Of a DNA stretch of 64,000 nucleotides, positions 53,754-63,791 are shown piece by piece (position 1 is the stretch's first letter; each line of letters opens with the position of its first letter). Source of the stretch: Verrucomicrobiota bacterium. GTDB taxonomy: Bacteria > Verrucomicrobiota > Verrucomicrobiia > Opitutales > Opitutaceae. The translations under genes were made by a program, and so were the position numbers. Under the pieces are notes generated by a model. That model had not been told where the DNA came from. It saw only the letters and a program-made list of their open reading frames with translations, and did not search any database. The DNA is taken from positions 1 to 64,000 of the forward strand of contig JAEWQP010000018.1 of the NCBI GenBank assembly GCA_023399155.1. The letters run 5' to 3'.

Positions 53754-54704
53754 ATGAAGTTTGCTCAATCCCTTTCCCGGATGGTGGCCGGTGGTGTAAG
53801 GCGCGGCACGTCGTTGGCGGCGGCCGGCCTGTTCGCCCTGCTTCTGTTGACCGGGTGCGACCCGCAGGGCCGCATCGATCTCCCGGAAACGGACGAGCCG
53901 CAGTACCGGCGCGGCCAGCAGCATCTGCGCAGCCAGCAGAATCAACACGCGCTGGAAGCCTTCCTGAAAGTCGTCGACAAGCGCGACGGCGATGCCCCCG
54001 AATCCCATTTTGAAGCCGGGCGCATCTACCTCACGCACCTAGGAGACCCGTACGCCGCGATCTATCACTTCCGCCGTTACTTGCAGCTCCGGCCCAACAG
54101 CCAGCAGGCCCCGATGGTGAAGCAGATGATCGAGACGGCGATGAAGGAGAGCCTCAAAGGCCTTCCGGGCAACGCGATGAGCGCGGAGGTCGACCGGCTC
54201 GACCTCCTGGAGATGATCGAAAAGCTCAAGACGGATAACGCGACTCTGCGCATGCAACTCGAGCGCGCGGGCGTTGCCGCCGGTTCACCGCCGCCGGTCG
54301 CGCCCATGCAGAATCCGAACGTCGTGGCCGCACGCGCCGCCCAGCAGGCACCTGCGCAGGCGGCGCCGCCGCAGTCCACGCCGCAGAGACGGGCCGCGCC
54401 GCCGACTCCGCAACCCGAGATCGAACCACTCCCGCCCGAGGATCTTCCCGTCCAGCCCCCCGTCCTTGTCGAGCAGCAGCCCGCATCACAGCAGACGGTC
54501 CGCCAGACGCCGCAGCGCCCGGGCCCGCCGGCTGCCGCGACCAGCGCCCGCACCTACATCGTCCAGCCCAAGGACACGCTTTCGTCCATCTCGCGGAAGT
54601 TCTACGGGACCAACGTCCGGTGGCGCGACATCTACCAGGCCAACCGCGACCGGATGAAGCACGAGAGCGATCTCAAGATCGGGATGGAACTGCGCCTGCC
54701 CTGA
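53754..54704 (+). CDS. TPR and LysM-domain lipoprotein
   Basis: 316 residues. The signal peptide ends in the lipobox LLTGC. The first 110 mature residues contain TPR-like helices (YRRGQQHLRSQQNQHALEAF and ESHFEAGRIYLTHLGDPYAA). After a short coiled coil comes a Pro/Gln-rich linker, and then a C-terminal LysM domain (YIVQPKDTLSSISRKFYG, about 270-316) that binds peptidoglycan. Located in the outer membrane or periplasm. The pattern suggests a cell-wall tethered scaffold. Confidence 0.9.
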   Translation: MKFAQSLSRMVAGGVRRGTSLAAAGLFALLLLTGCDPQGRIDLPETDEPQYRRGQQHLRSQQNQHALEAFLKVVDKRDGDAPESHFEAGRIYLTHLGDPYAAIYHFRRYLQLRPNSQQAPMVKQMIETAMKESLKGLPGNAMSAEVDRLDLLEMIEKLKTDNATLRMQLERAGVAAGSPPPVAPMQNPNVVAARAAQQAPAQAAPPQSTPQRRAAPPTPQPEIEPLPPEDLPVQPPVLVEQQPASQQTVRQTPQRPGPPAAATSARTYIVQPKDTLSSISRKFYGTNVRWRDIYQANRDRMKHESDLKIGMELRLP

Positions 54705-54873
54705 AGTGCGTCGGGGACCGCCAGGTGTACCCAGTTTATGGGCACGCTGCGCGACGGTTCCGGACCCCGGCCCGCGAGCGCCGTCCCGCCGCGGCCGATC
54801 CCGCGGACACGCGCCGCCTGGGACCCTTCCAGGCATTCGATGGGTTATGGATTCGGTGCTGGATCGTTGCGGC

Positions 54874-55848
54874 TCAGGCCTCGGCCCACTCGTCGAGGCT
54901 GGCGGTGAAATGGGAGGCGTCGACGACAAGCACCGAGGAGGCGTCGACGGGAAGCGGCCCCGTGCCGAGGATCGTATTGGGATGATGCCGGGCTGCGGCG
55001 CGTGCGGCCGCGATCTCCTGGCAGACCTCATGCCAGTCGCGGATCTTCCAAAGCGATGCCGGCAGATCCAGCCGCACGGTGATTCCGGGAAACTCCCGTG
55101 CGCACGGGAAAAACCTCGAGCGCCGGGCCTCCGGCGGGCACACCACGACGCCCGCGTTGGCGGCGAAAAGCTTGTAGGCCACGGGTGTGACGTCCCCGGT
55201 GACGGCGAGCACCGGCCGCTCGCCGCAGAGCACCCCGGCTTCGTTCACGAGCCAGGCGAGCGCGGGCGCGACCAGGCCCGAATAGACCTCGGGTTCGATG
55301 TCGTCGTGGGATGAATACGAGTCGGACACGACGACCCCGGCGCCGGCGGCGGCGAGCGCCTCCATCCATGGGCGCAGCTTGCGCGCCATCGCCAGCAGAT
55401 GCTCGCGCGAACCGAACGGATCCTCGTGCAGTTCGCGCACGAGCGTCTCGTGACCGACCAGCTGCGTCGCGAGCGTGATCGGGCCGGCCAGGGGTACGGC
55501 GACATGCGCCGAGGTGGTGGCGCGCAATTCCTCGACCGCGCCAAGGACCGCCGTCAGCCCCGGGGCGCCGGCGTCGATGGCGGGCAGCGCCGCGGCCTGC
55601 GCGAGCGATCCGAGGAGAGGCGCCTCGACCGTCCACGCATCGCCCTCTGGATCGGGGCGGACTCGGGCTCCGAATGCCTCCGCCTCCAGGGTCAGCGCAT
55701 CGTTGCCCGGCAGGAGCGTGCGCTGCCGGTAGCACGACCACGCGGTGCGGTGCGCGTCGGCCAGCAGGGTGGCAGTGTCGCGGACCTCCCAGGCGCGGCG
55801 ACCCAGGAAGGCGGCGGCGTGGGCTTGGACGGAGATGTCGAGATGCAT
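54874..55848 (-). CDS. Uroporphyrinogen decarboxylase (URO-D) family protein
   Basis: 324 residues from the ATG at 55848. The URO-D fold signature LLPGNDALTLEAEAFGARVR and the later VVVSDSYSSHDDIEPEVYSG are like MtaA/CmuA-type members that handle methyl groups or corrinoids rather than heme synthesis. The classical HemE arginines are not evident. Substrate unknown. The next minus-strand gene upstream (tesA-like) ends 13 bases before its start. Confidence 0.82.
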   Translation of the reverse strand: MHLDISVQAHAAAFLGRRAWEVRDTATLLADAHRTAWSCYRQRTLLPGNDALTLEAEAFGARVRPDPEGDAWTVEAPLLGSLAQAAALPAIDAGAPGLTAVLGAVEELRATTSAHVAVPLAGPITLATQLVGHETLVRELHEDPFGSREHLLAMARKLRPWMEALAAAGAGVVVSDSYSSHDDIEPEVYSGLVAPALAWLVNEAGVLCGERPVLAVTGDVTPVAYKLFAANAGVVVCPPEARRSRFFPCAREFPGITVRLDLPASLWKIRDWHEVCQEIAAARAAARHHPNTILGTGPLPVDASSVLVVDASHFTASLDEWAEA

Positions 55849-55861
55849 GCGTGCCGTGGAC

Positions 55862-56506
55862 TCAACCGGCGGCGGTCTGCGCGGCCTCGCGCAAGACGGG
55901 CTCGAGGATTGGCCACACGACATCAGCGATGCGCTGCTGGCCTTCAGCAGTGGGGTGAATACCGTCGGGTTGGTTGAGATCGCGTTCGCCGGCGACGCCT
56001 TCCAGCAGGAACGGCACGAACGGCAATCCATTGCGCTCGGCCAGGCGCGGAAAGAGCTCGCGAAAGGCCGTGGTGAACTCGGGACCCATGTTCGGCGGCG
56101 ACTGCATGCCCGTCAGGACGATCCGGGCGCCCGGTTGCGACGTACGCACTGCATCAATGATTGCCTGGAGATTGCGCTCGGTTTCCTCAGGCGGGATGCC
56201 GCGAAGACCGTCGTTGCCTCCGAGGGCGAGCACGAAGACAGCCACGGGGCGGCGCAGCACCCAGGCGGTGCGCCGGAGCCCGGCGGCCGTGGTATCGCCG
56301 CTTAGGCCGGCATTGACTACCTCAAACGTCAGGCCGGCCTGGCGCATGCGTTCGGCGATCACGGCGGGATAGGCTTCCTGCGGGTCGAGACCGTAGCCGG
56401 CTGTGAGACTGTCGCCTACGAAGACGACGGCCGGTTGCGCGGCCGCCGCGTGCAGGGCGGGATAGACAAAGAATAGCGCAACCCCGACCAGGTTTCGCAG
56501 TGTCAT
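55862..56506 (-). CDS. tesA: TesA-like SGNH/GDSL esterase (arylesterase), exported
   Basis: 214 residues from the ATG at 56506 (ATG 56524 also open). A signal peptide (VGVALFFVYPALHAAAAQ) is followed by FVGDSLTAGYG (GDSL nucleophile Ser), the NAGLSGDTT and GGNDGLRGI blocks and the catalytic DGIHPTAEGQ. It cleaves acyl esters and lysophospholipids in the periplasm. It is divergent from a ybbA-like ATPase gene, the same neighbourhood as in E. coli. Confidence 0.93.
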   Translation of the reverse strand: MTLRNLVGVALFFVYPALHAAAAQPAVVFVGDSLTAGYGLDPQEAYPAVIAERMRQAGLTFEVVNAGLSGDTTAAGLRRTAWVLRRPVAVFVLALGGNDGLRGIPPEETERNLQAIIDAVRTSQPGARIVLTGMQSPPNMGPEFTTAFRELFPRLAERNGLPFVPFLLEGVAGERDLNQPDGIHPTAEGQQRIADVVWPILEPVLREAAQTAAG

Positions 56507-56564
56507 GGAAAGCACGCGTGACATTGTGAATTCGGCAAAACCCATTTTCCTCGGAAACCACCGC

Positions 56565-57254
56565 ATGGCCAGTTCAACCATCCTTAAAATCGACCGCCTG
56601 ACCAAATCCTACCCCTCGGCGGCCGGACCGCTCACGGTGCTTCGCGAGGTTTCCTTCAGCATCGAGGCGGGCGCCACCGCGGCCATCGTCGGGCCGTCCG
56701 GGAGTGGCAAAACGACGCTGCTCGGGCTCTGCGCGGGGCTCGATCGCGCGACGCACGGGGAGGTCGTGCTCGACGGCGTGGACCTCGGGGCCCTCGACGA
56801 GGATGCCCGTGCTCGCGTCCGGCGGGATGCCGTCGGGTTTGTCTTCCAGAATTTCCAGCTCATGCCGACACTCACCGCGCTCGAGAACGTCATGGTGCCG
56901 GCCGAGCTGCGTGGAGCCGGGCACGTGCACGACGACGCAGCCGCGCTGCTCGCCCGCGTCGGCCTCGGTGATCGCCTCGACCATTATCCGGTGCAGCTTT
57001 CCGGCGGCGAGCAACAGCGGGTCGCACTCGCCCGGGCGTTCATCAACCGCCCGAAGATCCTCTTCGCGGACGAGCCCACGGGCAACCTCGACGCGGACAC
57101 CGCCGCGATGATCATCGATCTGCTCTTCGCCCTCAATCGCGAGGCGGGCACGACGCTCGTGCTCGTCACCCATGACCACGAGCTGGCCGCGCGCACCGGA
57201 CGCGTGATCCGCTTGCGCGGCGGAGTGGTGGTGGAGGAGACGTCGCGAAACTGA
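56565..57254 (+). CDS. YbbA/LolD-type ABC transporter ATPase
   Basis: 229 residues. Walker A is GPSGSGKTT, the signature LSGGEQQRVALARAF, Walker B ILFADEPTGNLD, and the H-loop VTHDHE. It powers the FtsX-type permease encoded 7 bases downstream. The ATG at 56565 lies 58 bases from the divergent tesA-like start, so their promoters overlap. Confidence 0.95.
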   Translation: MASSTILKIDRLTKSYPSAAGPLTVLREVSFSIEAGATAAIVGPSGSGKTTLLGLCAGLDRATHGEVVLDGVDLGALDEDARARVRRDAVGFVFQNFQLMPTLTALENVMVPAELRGAGHVHDDAAALLARVGLGDRLDHYPVQLSGGEQQRVALARAFINRPKILFADEPTGNLDADTAAMIIDLLFALNREAGTTLVLVTHDHELAARTGRVIRLRGGVVVEETSRN

Positions 57255-57261
57255 GGATACG

Positions 57262-59847
57262 ATGGCGGAACCATCCAATCAGGAGAATCGCGCCGGGGCG
57301 GCCGCCGCCCGCGGTGGAATGGCCGGCTTTGTCCTGCGCATGGCCTGGCGCGACACGCGAACCTCGCGGCGCCGCCTCCTGCTCTACGCCGTCTCCATCT
57401 CGCTTGGCGTGGCAGCGATGGTGGCGATCGCTTCGCTGGGCCACAGTCTGCGCCATTCCGTGCGCCAGCAATCGACCGCGCTCCTCGGCGCCGACATGGT
57501 CGTGCGGTCGGGCGCGCCATTCAGCGAGGAGGTCGAGCGCACCCTGGCGACCCTGGGTGGGGAACAGGCGCGCGAGATCGGCTTCTCCTCGATGGTGCTC
57601 TTCCCCGCCAGCGGCCAGTCGCGGCTGGTGAGCGTGCGTGCGATCGAGGACGCCTTCCCGTTCTACGGCGCGCTTGAGACCAAACCCGCGGCGGCCTCGC
57701 GCGAGTTTCGCGCCCGCCGAGCTGTGCTGGTCGAGGAGAACCTGATGCTCCAGTTCGGGGCAAAGGTCGGCGACGAGCTTCGCCTCGGCACGCAGACGTT
57801 CGAGATCGCCGGCGCGCTGGTGAAGGTCCCGGGCGAATCCCCGGGTTTCAATCTCGTCGCGCCTCGCGTGTATCTGCCGATGCACTACCTCGAGCAGACG
57901 CAGCTCGTCGGGCGCGGCAGTCGTGTGCAGTATCGAACCAGCTTCATGCTCCCTGGCGGTGTGGATGCCGAAGCCTTCCGCCGGGAGCACGAGGACGCGT
58001 TCGACCGGGAGCGCGTCCGCATCGAGACCGTCGGCGGCCGGGAGGCGGCGCTGGGGCGCACGATCGGGAACCTCGAGCGATTCCTCGGCCTGGTCGCGTT
58101 CGTGGCGCTGCTCCTCGGGGCTGTCGGGGTCGCCAGCGGCGTGCACGTGTTCGTGCGGCAGAAGCTCGCGTCGATCGCGGTGCTCCGCTGCATCGGCGCG
58201 ACCGCCCGGCAGACGTTCCTTATCTATCTCGTGCAGGCAGCCGCGCTCGGCCTGGTCGGGGCCGCGGCCGGTGTGCTCCTGGGGCTGGCGGTGCAGTCGG
58301 CGCTGCCGGGGTTGCTCGGCGCGCTCCTTCCGCCGGACATCGAACTCCTCGTCAGCTGGCGCGCGGTGTTGGGCGGGATGGCTGCCGGCGTCGGCGTGAC
58401 GCTTGCGCTCACCTTGCTGCCACTCCTGGCGGTGCGGCGGGTGTCGCCGCTGCTGGCCATTCGTTCGACCATTGAGCCGCCGCGCGGATCGTGGCGCGAC
58501 CCTGCGACGCTTGCGGTGCTCGCGATCAGCGTTGCCGCGGTGACGCTCGTGGCCGCCAGCCAGGCCGCTCGGGCAGTGCACGGTCTCACCTTCGTCCTGG
58601 GAGCGGGCGTGGTTTTCGGCGTGCTCGCACTCATCGGCCGCGGCCTGGCGATGCTGGCGCGCCGTCTCGCCGCGCGGCGGACGAGCTACATCTGGCGGCA
58701 GGGCGTGGCGAATCTCTTCCGGCCGAACAACCGCACCCTTCTGCTGGTCGTCGCCCTCGGCTTGGGCACGTGCCTGGTCGCCGTGATGGTGCTCACCCAG
58801 CGCCTCCTCGTCGGACAGCTCGAACTCTCGCAGGCCGACGGCCAGTCCAACATGATCCTGTTCGACATCCAGACGGATCAGCGAGAGGTGGTGCGCGCGG
58901 CGATCGAGGAGCAGGGCCTGCACGTGATAGACGAGGCCCCGGTCGTGTCGATGCGCCTGGCCACCGTGAAGGGGCGGGGCGTCGCGGAGATCATGGCCGA
59001 CGCGGACCGGCGCATCCCGAGTTGGGTGCTGCAACGCGAGTACCGATCGACCTTCCGCAGCAGCCTGAACGACGCGGAGCGCCTGGTCGCGGGCGCGCTC
59101 ACTGCGACCGTCGCATCCGGCCAGTCCCCCGTGCCGGTCTCGCTCGAGATCGACATTGCGAACGATCTGGGCGTGCGCGTCGGCGACCCCCTGGTGTTCG
59201 ACGTCCAGGGCGTGCCGGTGGACTGCGTGGTCGGGTCGCTCCGCGAAGTGGATACACGGCGGGTCAGGCCGTTCTTCTTCGTCGTGTTTCCGGAGGGGGT
59301 GCTCGAGGACGCGCCGCAGTTCATCATCATGTCAACGCATGTGCCCGACGCATCCGCTTCCGGATTGCTCCAGAGGATCCTCTTCGAGCGCTTCCCCAAT
59401 GTTTCGGTGATCGACCTCACGCTGATCCTGCAGACGGTGAACGCGGTGATCGACAAGGCGGGCCTTGTCTTCCGACTGATGGCATGGTTCGTCGTCGGCA
59501 CCGGCGTGGTGGTGCTTTTCGGCGTGATGGCCAGTGGACGGTTGCAGCGCCTGCGCGAGAGCGTCCTCCTGCGCACCCTGGGGGCCTCGCGGCGGCAGAT
59601 CACGTGGATTCAGGTGACCGAGTACTGGCTGCTCGGCACGATCGCCGCGCTCACCGGCAGCGTGCTGGCGTGGTTTGCCGCATGGGCGCTCGGCCGGTGG
59701 GTGTTCGAGACGCGCACGCTCCCGGATGTGGCGCCGCTTGTCGCCCTTTGGCTCGGTGTGAGCCTGCTGACCGTGCTCGTGGGCGCCATAAGCGGGCGGC
59801 GGTTGCTCAACCAGCCGCCATTGGAACTGCTGCGCCAGGAGACCTGA
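57262..59847 (+). CDS. YbbP-like FtsX-family ABC permease
   Basis: 861 residues. It has an N-terminal helix and a large periplasmic domain (MVVRSGAPFSEEVERTL onward), then two FtsX modules with ten predicted helices in all, for example FVALLLGAVGVASGVHVFVR and VVGTGVVVLFGVMASGRLQRLRESV. It is slightly longer than E. coli YbbP (about 800). With the upstream ATPase it forms a mechanotransmission-type transporter that may deliver hydrophobic substrates to the TesA-like esterase. Confidence 0.93.
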   Translation: MAEPSNQENRAGAAAARGGMAGFVLRMAWRDTRTSRRRLLLYAVSISLGVAAMVAIASLGHSLRHSVRQQSTALLGADMVVRSGAPFSEEVERTLATLGGEQAREIGFSSMVLFPASGQSRLVSVRAIEDAFPFYGALETKPAAASREFRARRAVLVEENLMLQFGAKVGDELRLGTQTFEIAGALVKVPGESPGFNLVAPRVYLPMHYLEQTQLVGRGSRVQYRTSFMLPGGVDAEAFRREHEDAFDRERVRIETVGGREAALGRTIGNLERFLGLVAFVALLLGAVGVASGVHVFVRQKLASIAVLRCIGATARQTFLIYLVQAAALGLVGAAAGVLLGLAVQSALPGLLGALLPPDIELLVSWRAVLGGMAAGVGVTLALTLLPLLAVRRVSPLLAIRSTIEPPRGSWRDPATLAVLAISVAAVTLVAASQAARAVHGLTFVLGAGVVFGVLALIGRGLAMLARRLAARRTSYIWRQGVANLFRPNNRTLLLVVALGLGTCLVAVMVLTQRLLVGQLELSQADGQSNMILFDIQTDQREVVRAAIEEQGLHVIDEAPVVSMRLATVKGRGVAEIMADADRRIPSWVLQREYRSTFRSSLNDAERLVAGALTATVASGQSPVPVSLEIDIANDLGVRVGDPLVFDVQGVPVDCVVGSLREVDTRRVRPFFFVVFPEGVLEDAPQFIIMSTHVPDASASGLLQRILFERFPNVSVIDLTLILQTVNAVIDKAGLVFRLMAWFVVGTGVVVLFGVMASGRLQRLRESVLLRTLGASRRQITWIQVTEYWLLGTIAALTGSVLAWFAAWALGRWVFETRTLPDVAPLVALWLGVSLLTVLVGAISGRRLLNQPPLELLRQET

Positions 59848-59930
59848 TGAAAGCGCCGGCGGGACCGCAGAAGTCGCCGCCGGTTTCGTGCGTGGCGCCG
59901 TGCCGGCGGTGAGGCCGGGCGCCGGCCCGG

Positions 59931-60461
59931 TCAGAAGCGATACACGACGCCGGCAGACAGCGTGCTGAGGTCGTCCGAGACGTCGTACATCTCCCACTCA
60001 GCCCGGATCGCGAAGTTGCGACCCAGATTGACCTGGACCCCGACGCCGTAGAACAGCTCCCAGTCGTCCTCGTCGAAGTTCTCGATCTCGTTTTCGATGT
60101 CGACCTTCCCGTCCCACGCGATGTTCGCGTAGCCAAGCTTTCCATACAGCTGGAAGATGTCGCTTATCGGCAGCTTCACGCGGGCGGCGGCGTCGATCAC
60201 CTTCAGGTCGAGATCAATGCTCGTGCTGCCTTCGCCCTCGCTGAAATTGCCCAGGTCGCGATACCCAGCCTCCACGCCGAGGAAATCGAGGAACTCCCAG
60301 CCGGCGTAGGCCTTCCAGCCGAGTTCGTCGGACTCGAAGTTTTCGGCGGCGGCCTCAAAGTCGCTCGCGGTCGAAGTCAGCGAGGCGCCGAGATAGAATT
60401 CCGCGCGGGCGGCCAGGGCGGATCCCGCCAGCACAGCTGCAGCCAAGATGAGTTTCTTCAT
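59931..60461 (-). CDS. OmpA-like outer-membrane beta-barrel protein
   Basis: 176 residues. A signal peptide (KKLILAAAVLAGSALAARA) is followed by eight amphipathic strands typical of small porin-like barrels (FYLGASLTSTAS, WKAYAGWEFLDFLGVEAGYR), ending in Phe (AGVVYRF) as required for outer-membrane insertion. Small acidic barrel; function unknown. It converges with the YbbP-like gene. Confidence 0.9.
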   Translation of the reverse strand: MKKLILAAAVLAGSALAARAEFYLGASLTSTASDFEAAAENFESDELGWKAYAGWEFLDFLGVEAGYRDLGNFSEGEGSTSIDLDLKVIDAAARVKLPISDIFQLYGKLGYANIAWDGKVDIENEIENFDEDDWELFYGVGVQVNLGRNFAIRAEWEMYDVSDDLSTLSAGVVYRF

Positions 60462-60617
60462 GTCGGTCGTTTTCGGGTTGGTTCGATGAATCGGGGAGTC
60501 CTGGAACCGTTCCGCGGATTCGGTCCTTCCGTCAAGGCGACGACCGGCGCCGCACCTCCGGTTGTGCGCCCCGGTGCCGTCCCCGGTGCGACGATCGGTG
60601 CCGACGGAGCCCGCGAG

Positions 60618-63600
60618 TCAACGCCCGGCCGTGCCGGACTTTGTGGCCAGGCGCACGGGAGCGCTTCCCTTGCCGGCAAATACGCTGGAGGCGACGCGGC
60701 TGATCAGCCCGCGCAGGTCGTCGAGGAGCGTGTAGAAGAGAGGGACCACCACCAGCGTGAGGACCGTGGAGCAGATGAGGCCGCCCATCATCGCGCGGCC
60801 CAGCGGCGTGTAGGAGAGGTCGATCAGCTTGCTGTCGCCCAGCGCCATCGGAATGAGGCCGCACGCCGTGGTCAGCGTCGTCATCAGGATCGGGCGGAAG
60901 CGGTACCGGGCCGCCTCCACCAGCGCGTCGAAGCGATCGCGGCCGTCGGCGCGGAGCCGGTTGACCAGGTCGATGAGTACAATCGCGTTGTTCACGACCA
61001 CGCCGACGAGGATGACGACGCCGATTCCGGCCATGATGTTGAAGGGCGTGCCGGTCAGGTAGAGGGTCCAGTAGACGCCGAGGAGCGCAAAGGGGATGGC
61101 GATGATCACGGCAAGCGGGAGCAGGAACGACTCGAAGAGGACGCCCATGAGGAAAAAGACGAAGCTCACGGCCATGAGCATGGCGAAGCCCTGGGCGTCG
61201 TCGGATTCCTGCATGTTGCGAAAACGCGTCCCTTTGTCCCAGCGGTAGCCACGGGGCAGTTCGAGTCCAGCCATGGCCCGGTCGACCGATTCAAACAGCG
61301 CCTTTGTGTCCGCCTGGCGAGCGCTGGCGGTGATGCGCAGCATCGTCTGGCGGTTCTCGCGCTGGATCTGGCCGAGCGTGCGGACGACCTCGAGGTCCGC
61401 GATGGACTCGAGCGGCACGTCGACGCCATCGATCGTGCGGAAGTTCATCTGGCGGACGTCGCTGAGCGTCTTGTCGCGGTCGTCGGCGCTCTGGATGCGG
61501 ATCGCGATCTGGCGCCCGTCGCCGGGATGGAAATCGCCGATCTTGATCCCGCGCAGGTTCGCAGCGATCGTCGACGAGACCATCTCGGGAGCCAGGCCCA
61601 GGCGGCGGACGCGGTCCCGATCCAGGCGCACCTGCAACTCGTCGCCTCCGCGCTCCAGTTCCGTGTCGACGGCGATCACCTCGGGGATGGCGGTCATGCG
61701 CCGCTCGACCTCGCGGGCGATGGTCACGAGCGTGTCGGTGTCGTCGCCATAGACGTTGACCACGGCCGAGGCGTCCTGTTCGCGGTCGCGCCATGAGTGC
61801 CGCATCGCAAACCCGGGCGGCACCTCGATCAGTTTCTTCAGGTCCTCCTCGATCGCCTTCCGGTCCATGCGCTCGCGCTTCCAGCCGAATTTCTCGGCGA
61901 TGTTGTTCCAGGTCACGGCATACCAGCCGAGACGGGGCGCCTCCGTGCGTATGATCTGGATACGACCGAACCCGCGACGATAGCTGGTCTCGAGCAGGCG
62001 GACGTCATAGGCCTCGCGCTTGCTCATGATCTTCTCCTCGACGCGGCGGAAGAACACGCCCGCCTCCTCGAGCGGCTGGCCGGTCGGCATGTCGAAGATC
62101 ACCCAGACATTGTCCTCCCCGTCGTCGCCGCCGCCCTCCGTGCGCATCATGTGGCTCTGGGGAATCGCGATCGAGGCGAACGCGATCAGCGCGATCAGGG
62201 CGCCTTCGACGCGCCGGCGCAGGACGAAGCGCAGCACCGCGAGATAGCGCTCGCGCACCCAGGCGATGGGCCGGAGCTCCTCATGATGGCGACCGCGCGT
62301 GAGCCGCAGCGCGGCGAGCGGGATGAAGACCAGCGCGATGAAGAGCGAGGCGAGCAGCGCGACGATCACCGGAATCCCGATACGAAGCATCCAAAACGTG
62401 AACTCCTGCTCGGACCCCATGAGAATCAGGGGGAGGAAGACCACGACGGTCGTGAGCGTGGCCATGACGACCGCGAGCCCGACCTCGCCCGCGCCCTCGA
62501 TCGAGGCGCGACGGGCCTCGCAGCCGGCCTGCCGGCGACGGTAGATGTTCTCGACGATCACGATCGAGTTGTCGACGACCATGCCCACGCTGAGGAGGAG
62601 CCCCATCATCGTGGCCATGTTGAGGGTCCATCCCATGAAGTAGAGGACGACGACGGTGGTGAGCAGCGAGAGCGGGATCGCCAGGGTGATGATCGCCGTC
62701 ATGCGCGGCGCACGCAGGAAACTGTAGAGTATGACGGCGGCGAAGAGCCCGCCCCAGAGCCCGGAGTCGCGCAGGTTGCCGATCGAGGCGCGCACGTGCT
62801 GTCCCTGGTCCCAGAAGACCTCCGTCTGCAGGTTTCCAAGCTGGGGCTCATGCTGAAGCTCGGCTAGCGCGGCGTGGACGGCGGTGGAGATGTTCGCGAT
62901 ATTGCCGCCCGAGGCGCGGATGATCTCGATCCCGAGCGACGGCTTGCCGTCGATCGTGTAGGACCATTCCTGGCGCGGTGCGCGATAGGAGACCTTCGCC
63001 ACGTCGCCCAGGCGCAGTCCGGTCAGCGGGTCGACGACGATGCCGTTGACCTCCTCGGGACTTGCATAGCGGCCCAGCGAGCGCACGTAGAACTTGCGGC
63101 CGCCTTCGATCACCCAGCCGCCGGGCACATTCTCGTCCTGGCCGCGCAGGCCGGCCACGAGCGCGGCGGCGTCGACGTTGTGCGCGCGCACGAGGTCCTG
63201 GTCGAGTTCGATGATGATATCCTTGCTGCGAAAACCCTGCACCTCGACCGCACCGACACCTTCGATGCGCTGCAGCACCGGCTTGATGACCGTATCCACC
63301 GTGAACTGCGGGTCCGTGACCTCCGGAGGGAGCGTCAGGGTCATGTACATGATCGGGATGTCGTTCTCGTCGAAGCGGCGCACGTAGATGCGTTCCACCT
63401 CGTCCGGCATGTCGGGCATGACGCGATCCATGCGGTCACGAAGCTCCGCATACGACGCCTTCATGTCGGCGCCGTTCTGGAATCTCACGCGCACGAAGCA
63501 GGAGCCGGAGTTGGCGCGGGAAAACACGCGCTGCACGCGCGGGATGGTGCCGATGATCTCCTCGATCGGGCGGGCGACGGTCTCCTCGACGTCCTTTGGC

Positions 63601-63791
63601 GTGGCATTGGGGACGGGGACGAACACGATCAACGACTTCTCCTCGAACCCTTCGGGGAACAGCTCGATCGGGATGCGGATGTAGGCGATCACGCCCACCA
63701 CCAGCATCGAGAACAGGATCATCATCACCGTCACCGGACGGGTGACGGACAGCCGTGGAAGCCAGCCGCCGCGCTCGCCTTCGGCACTCAT
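60618..63791 (-). CDS. RND-superfamily efflux permease (HAE1/AcrB-like)
   Basis: 1057 residues, full length. The N-terminal helix VTVMMILFSMLVVGVIAY precedes the porter domains. TM4 carries MVVDNSIVIVENIYRR with the proton-relay Asp, and the second half has GIGVVILVGVVVNNAIVLID. It exports drugs or metals by proton exchange through a tripartite complex. It starts with ATGA overlap to the previous RND gene, so two RND permeases act as a heteromer or a tandem pair. The membrane-fusion and outer-membrane partners must lie outside the window. Confidence 0.95.
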   Translation of the reverse strand: MSAEGERGGWLPRLSVTRPVTVMMILFSMLVVGVIAYIRIPIELFPEGFEEKSLIVFVPVPNATPKDVEETVARPIEEIIGTIPRVQRVFSRANSGSCFVRVRFQNGADMKASYAELRDRMDRVMPDMPDEVERIYVRRFDENDIPIMYMTLTLPPEVTDPQFTVDTVIKPVLQRIEGVGAVEVQGFRSKDIIIELDQDLVRAHNVDAAALVAGLRGQDENVPGGWVIEGGRKFYVRSLGRYASPEEVNGIVVDPLTGLRLGDVAKVSYRAPRQEWSYTIDGKPSLGIEIIRASGGNIANISTAVHAALAELQHEPQLGNLQTEVFWDQGQHVRASIGNLRDSGLWGGLFAAVILYSFLRAPRMTAIITLAIPLSLLTTVVVLYFMGWTLNMATMMGLLLSVGMVVDNSIVIVENIYRRRQAGCEARRASIEGAGEVGLAVVMATLTTVVVFLPLILMGSEQEFTFWMLRIGIPVIVALLASLFIALVFIPLAALRLTRGRHHEELRPIAWVRERYLAVLRFVLRRRVEGALIALIAFASIAIPQSHMMRTEGGGDDGEDNVWVIFDMPTGQPLEEAGVFFRRVEEKIMSKREAYDVRLLETSYRRGFGRIQIIRTEAPRLGWYAVTWNNIAEKFGWKRERMDRKAIEEDLKKLIEVPPGFAMRHSWRDREQDASAVVNVYGDDTDTLVTIAREVERRMTAIPEVIAVDTELERGGDELQVRLDRDRVRRLGLAPEMVSSTIAANLRGIKIGDFHPGDGRQIAIRIQSADDRDKTLSDVRQMNFRTIDGVDVPLESIADLEVVRTLGQIQRENRQTMLRITASARQADTKALFESVDRAMAGLELPRGYRWDKGTRFRNMQESDDAQGFAMLMAVSFVFFLMGVLFESFLLPLAVIIAIPFALLGVYWTLYLTGTPFNIMAGIGVVILVGVVVNNAIVLIDLVNRLRADGRDRFDALVEAARYRFRPILMTTLTTACGLIPMALGDSKLIDLSYTPLGRAMMGGLICSTVLTLVVVPLFYTLLDDLRGLISRVASSVFAGKGSAPVRLATKSGTAGR

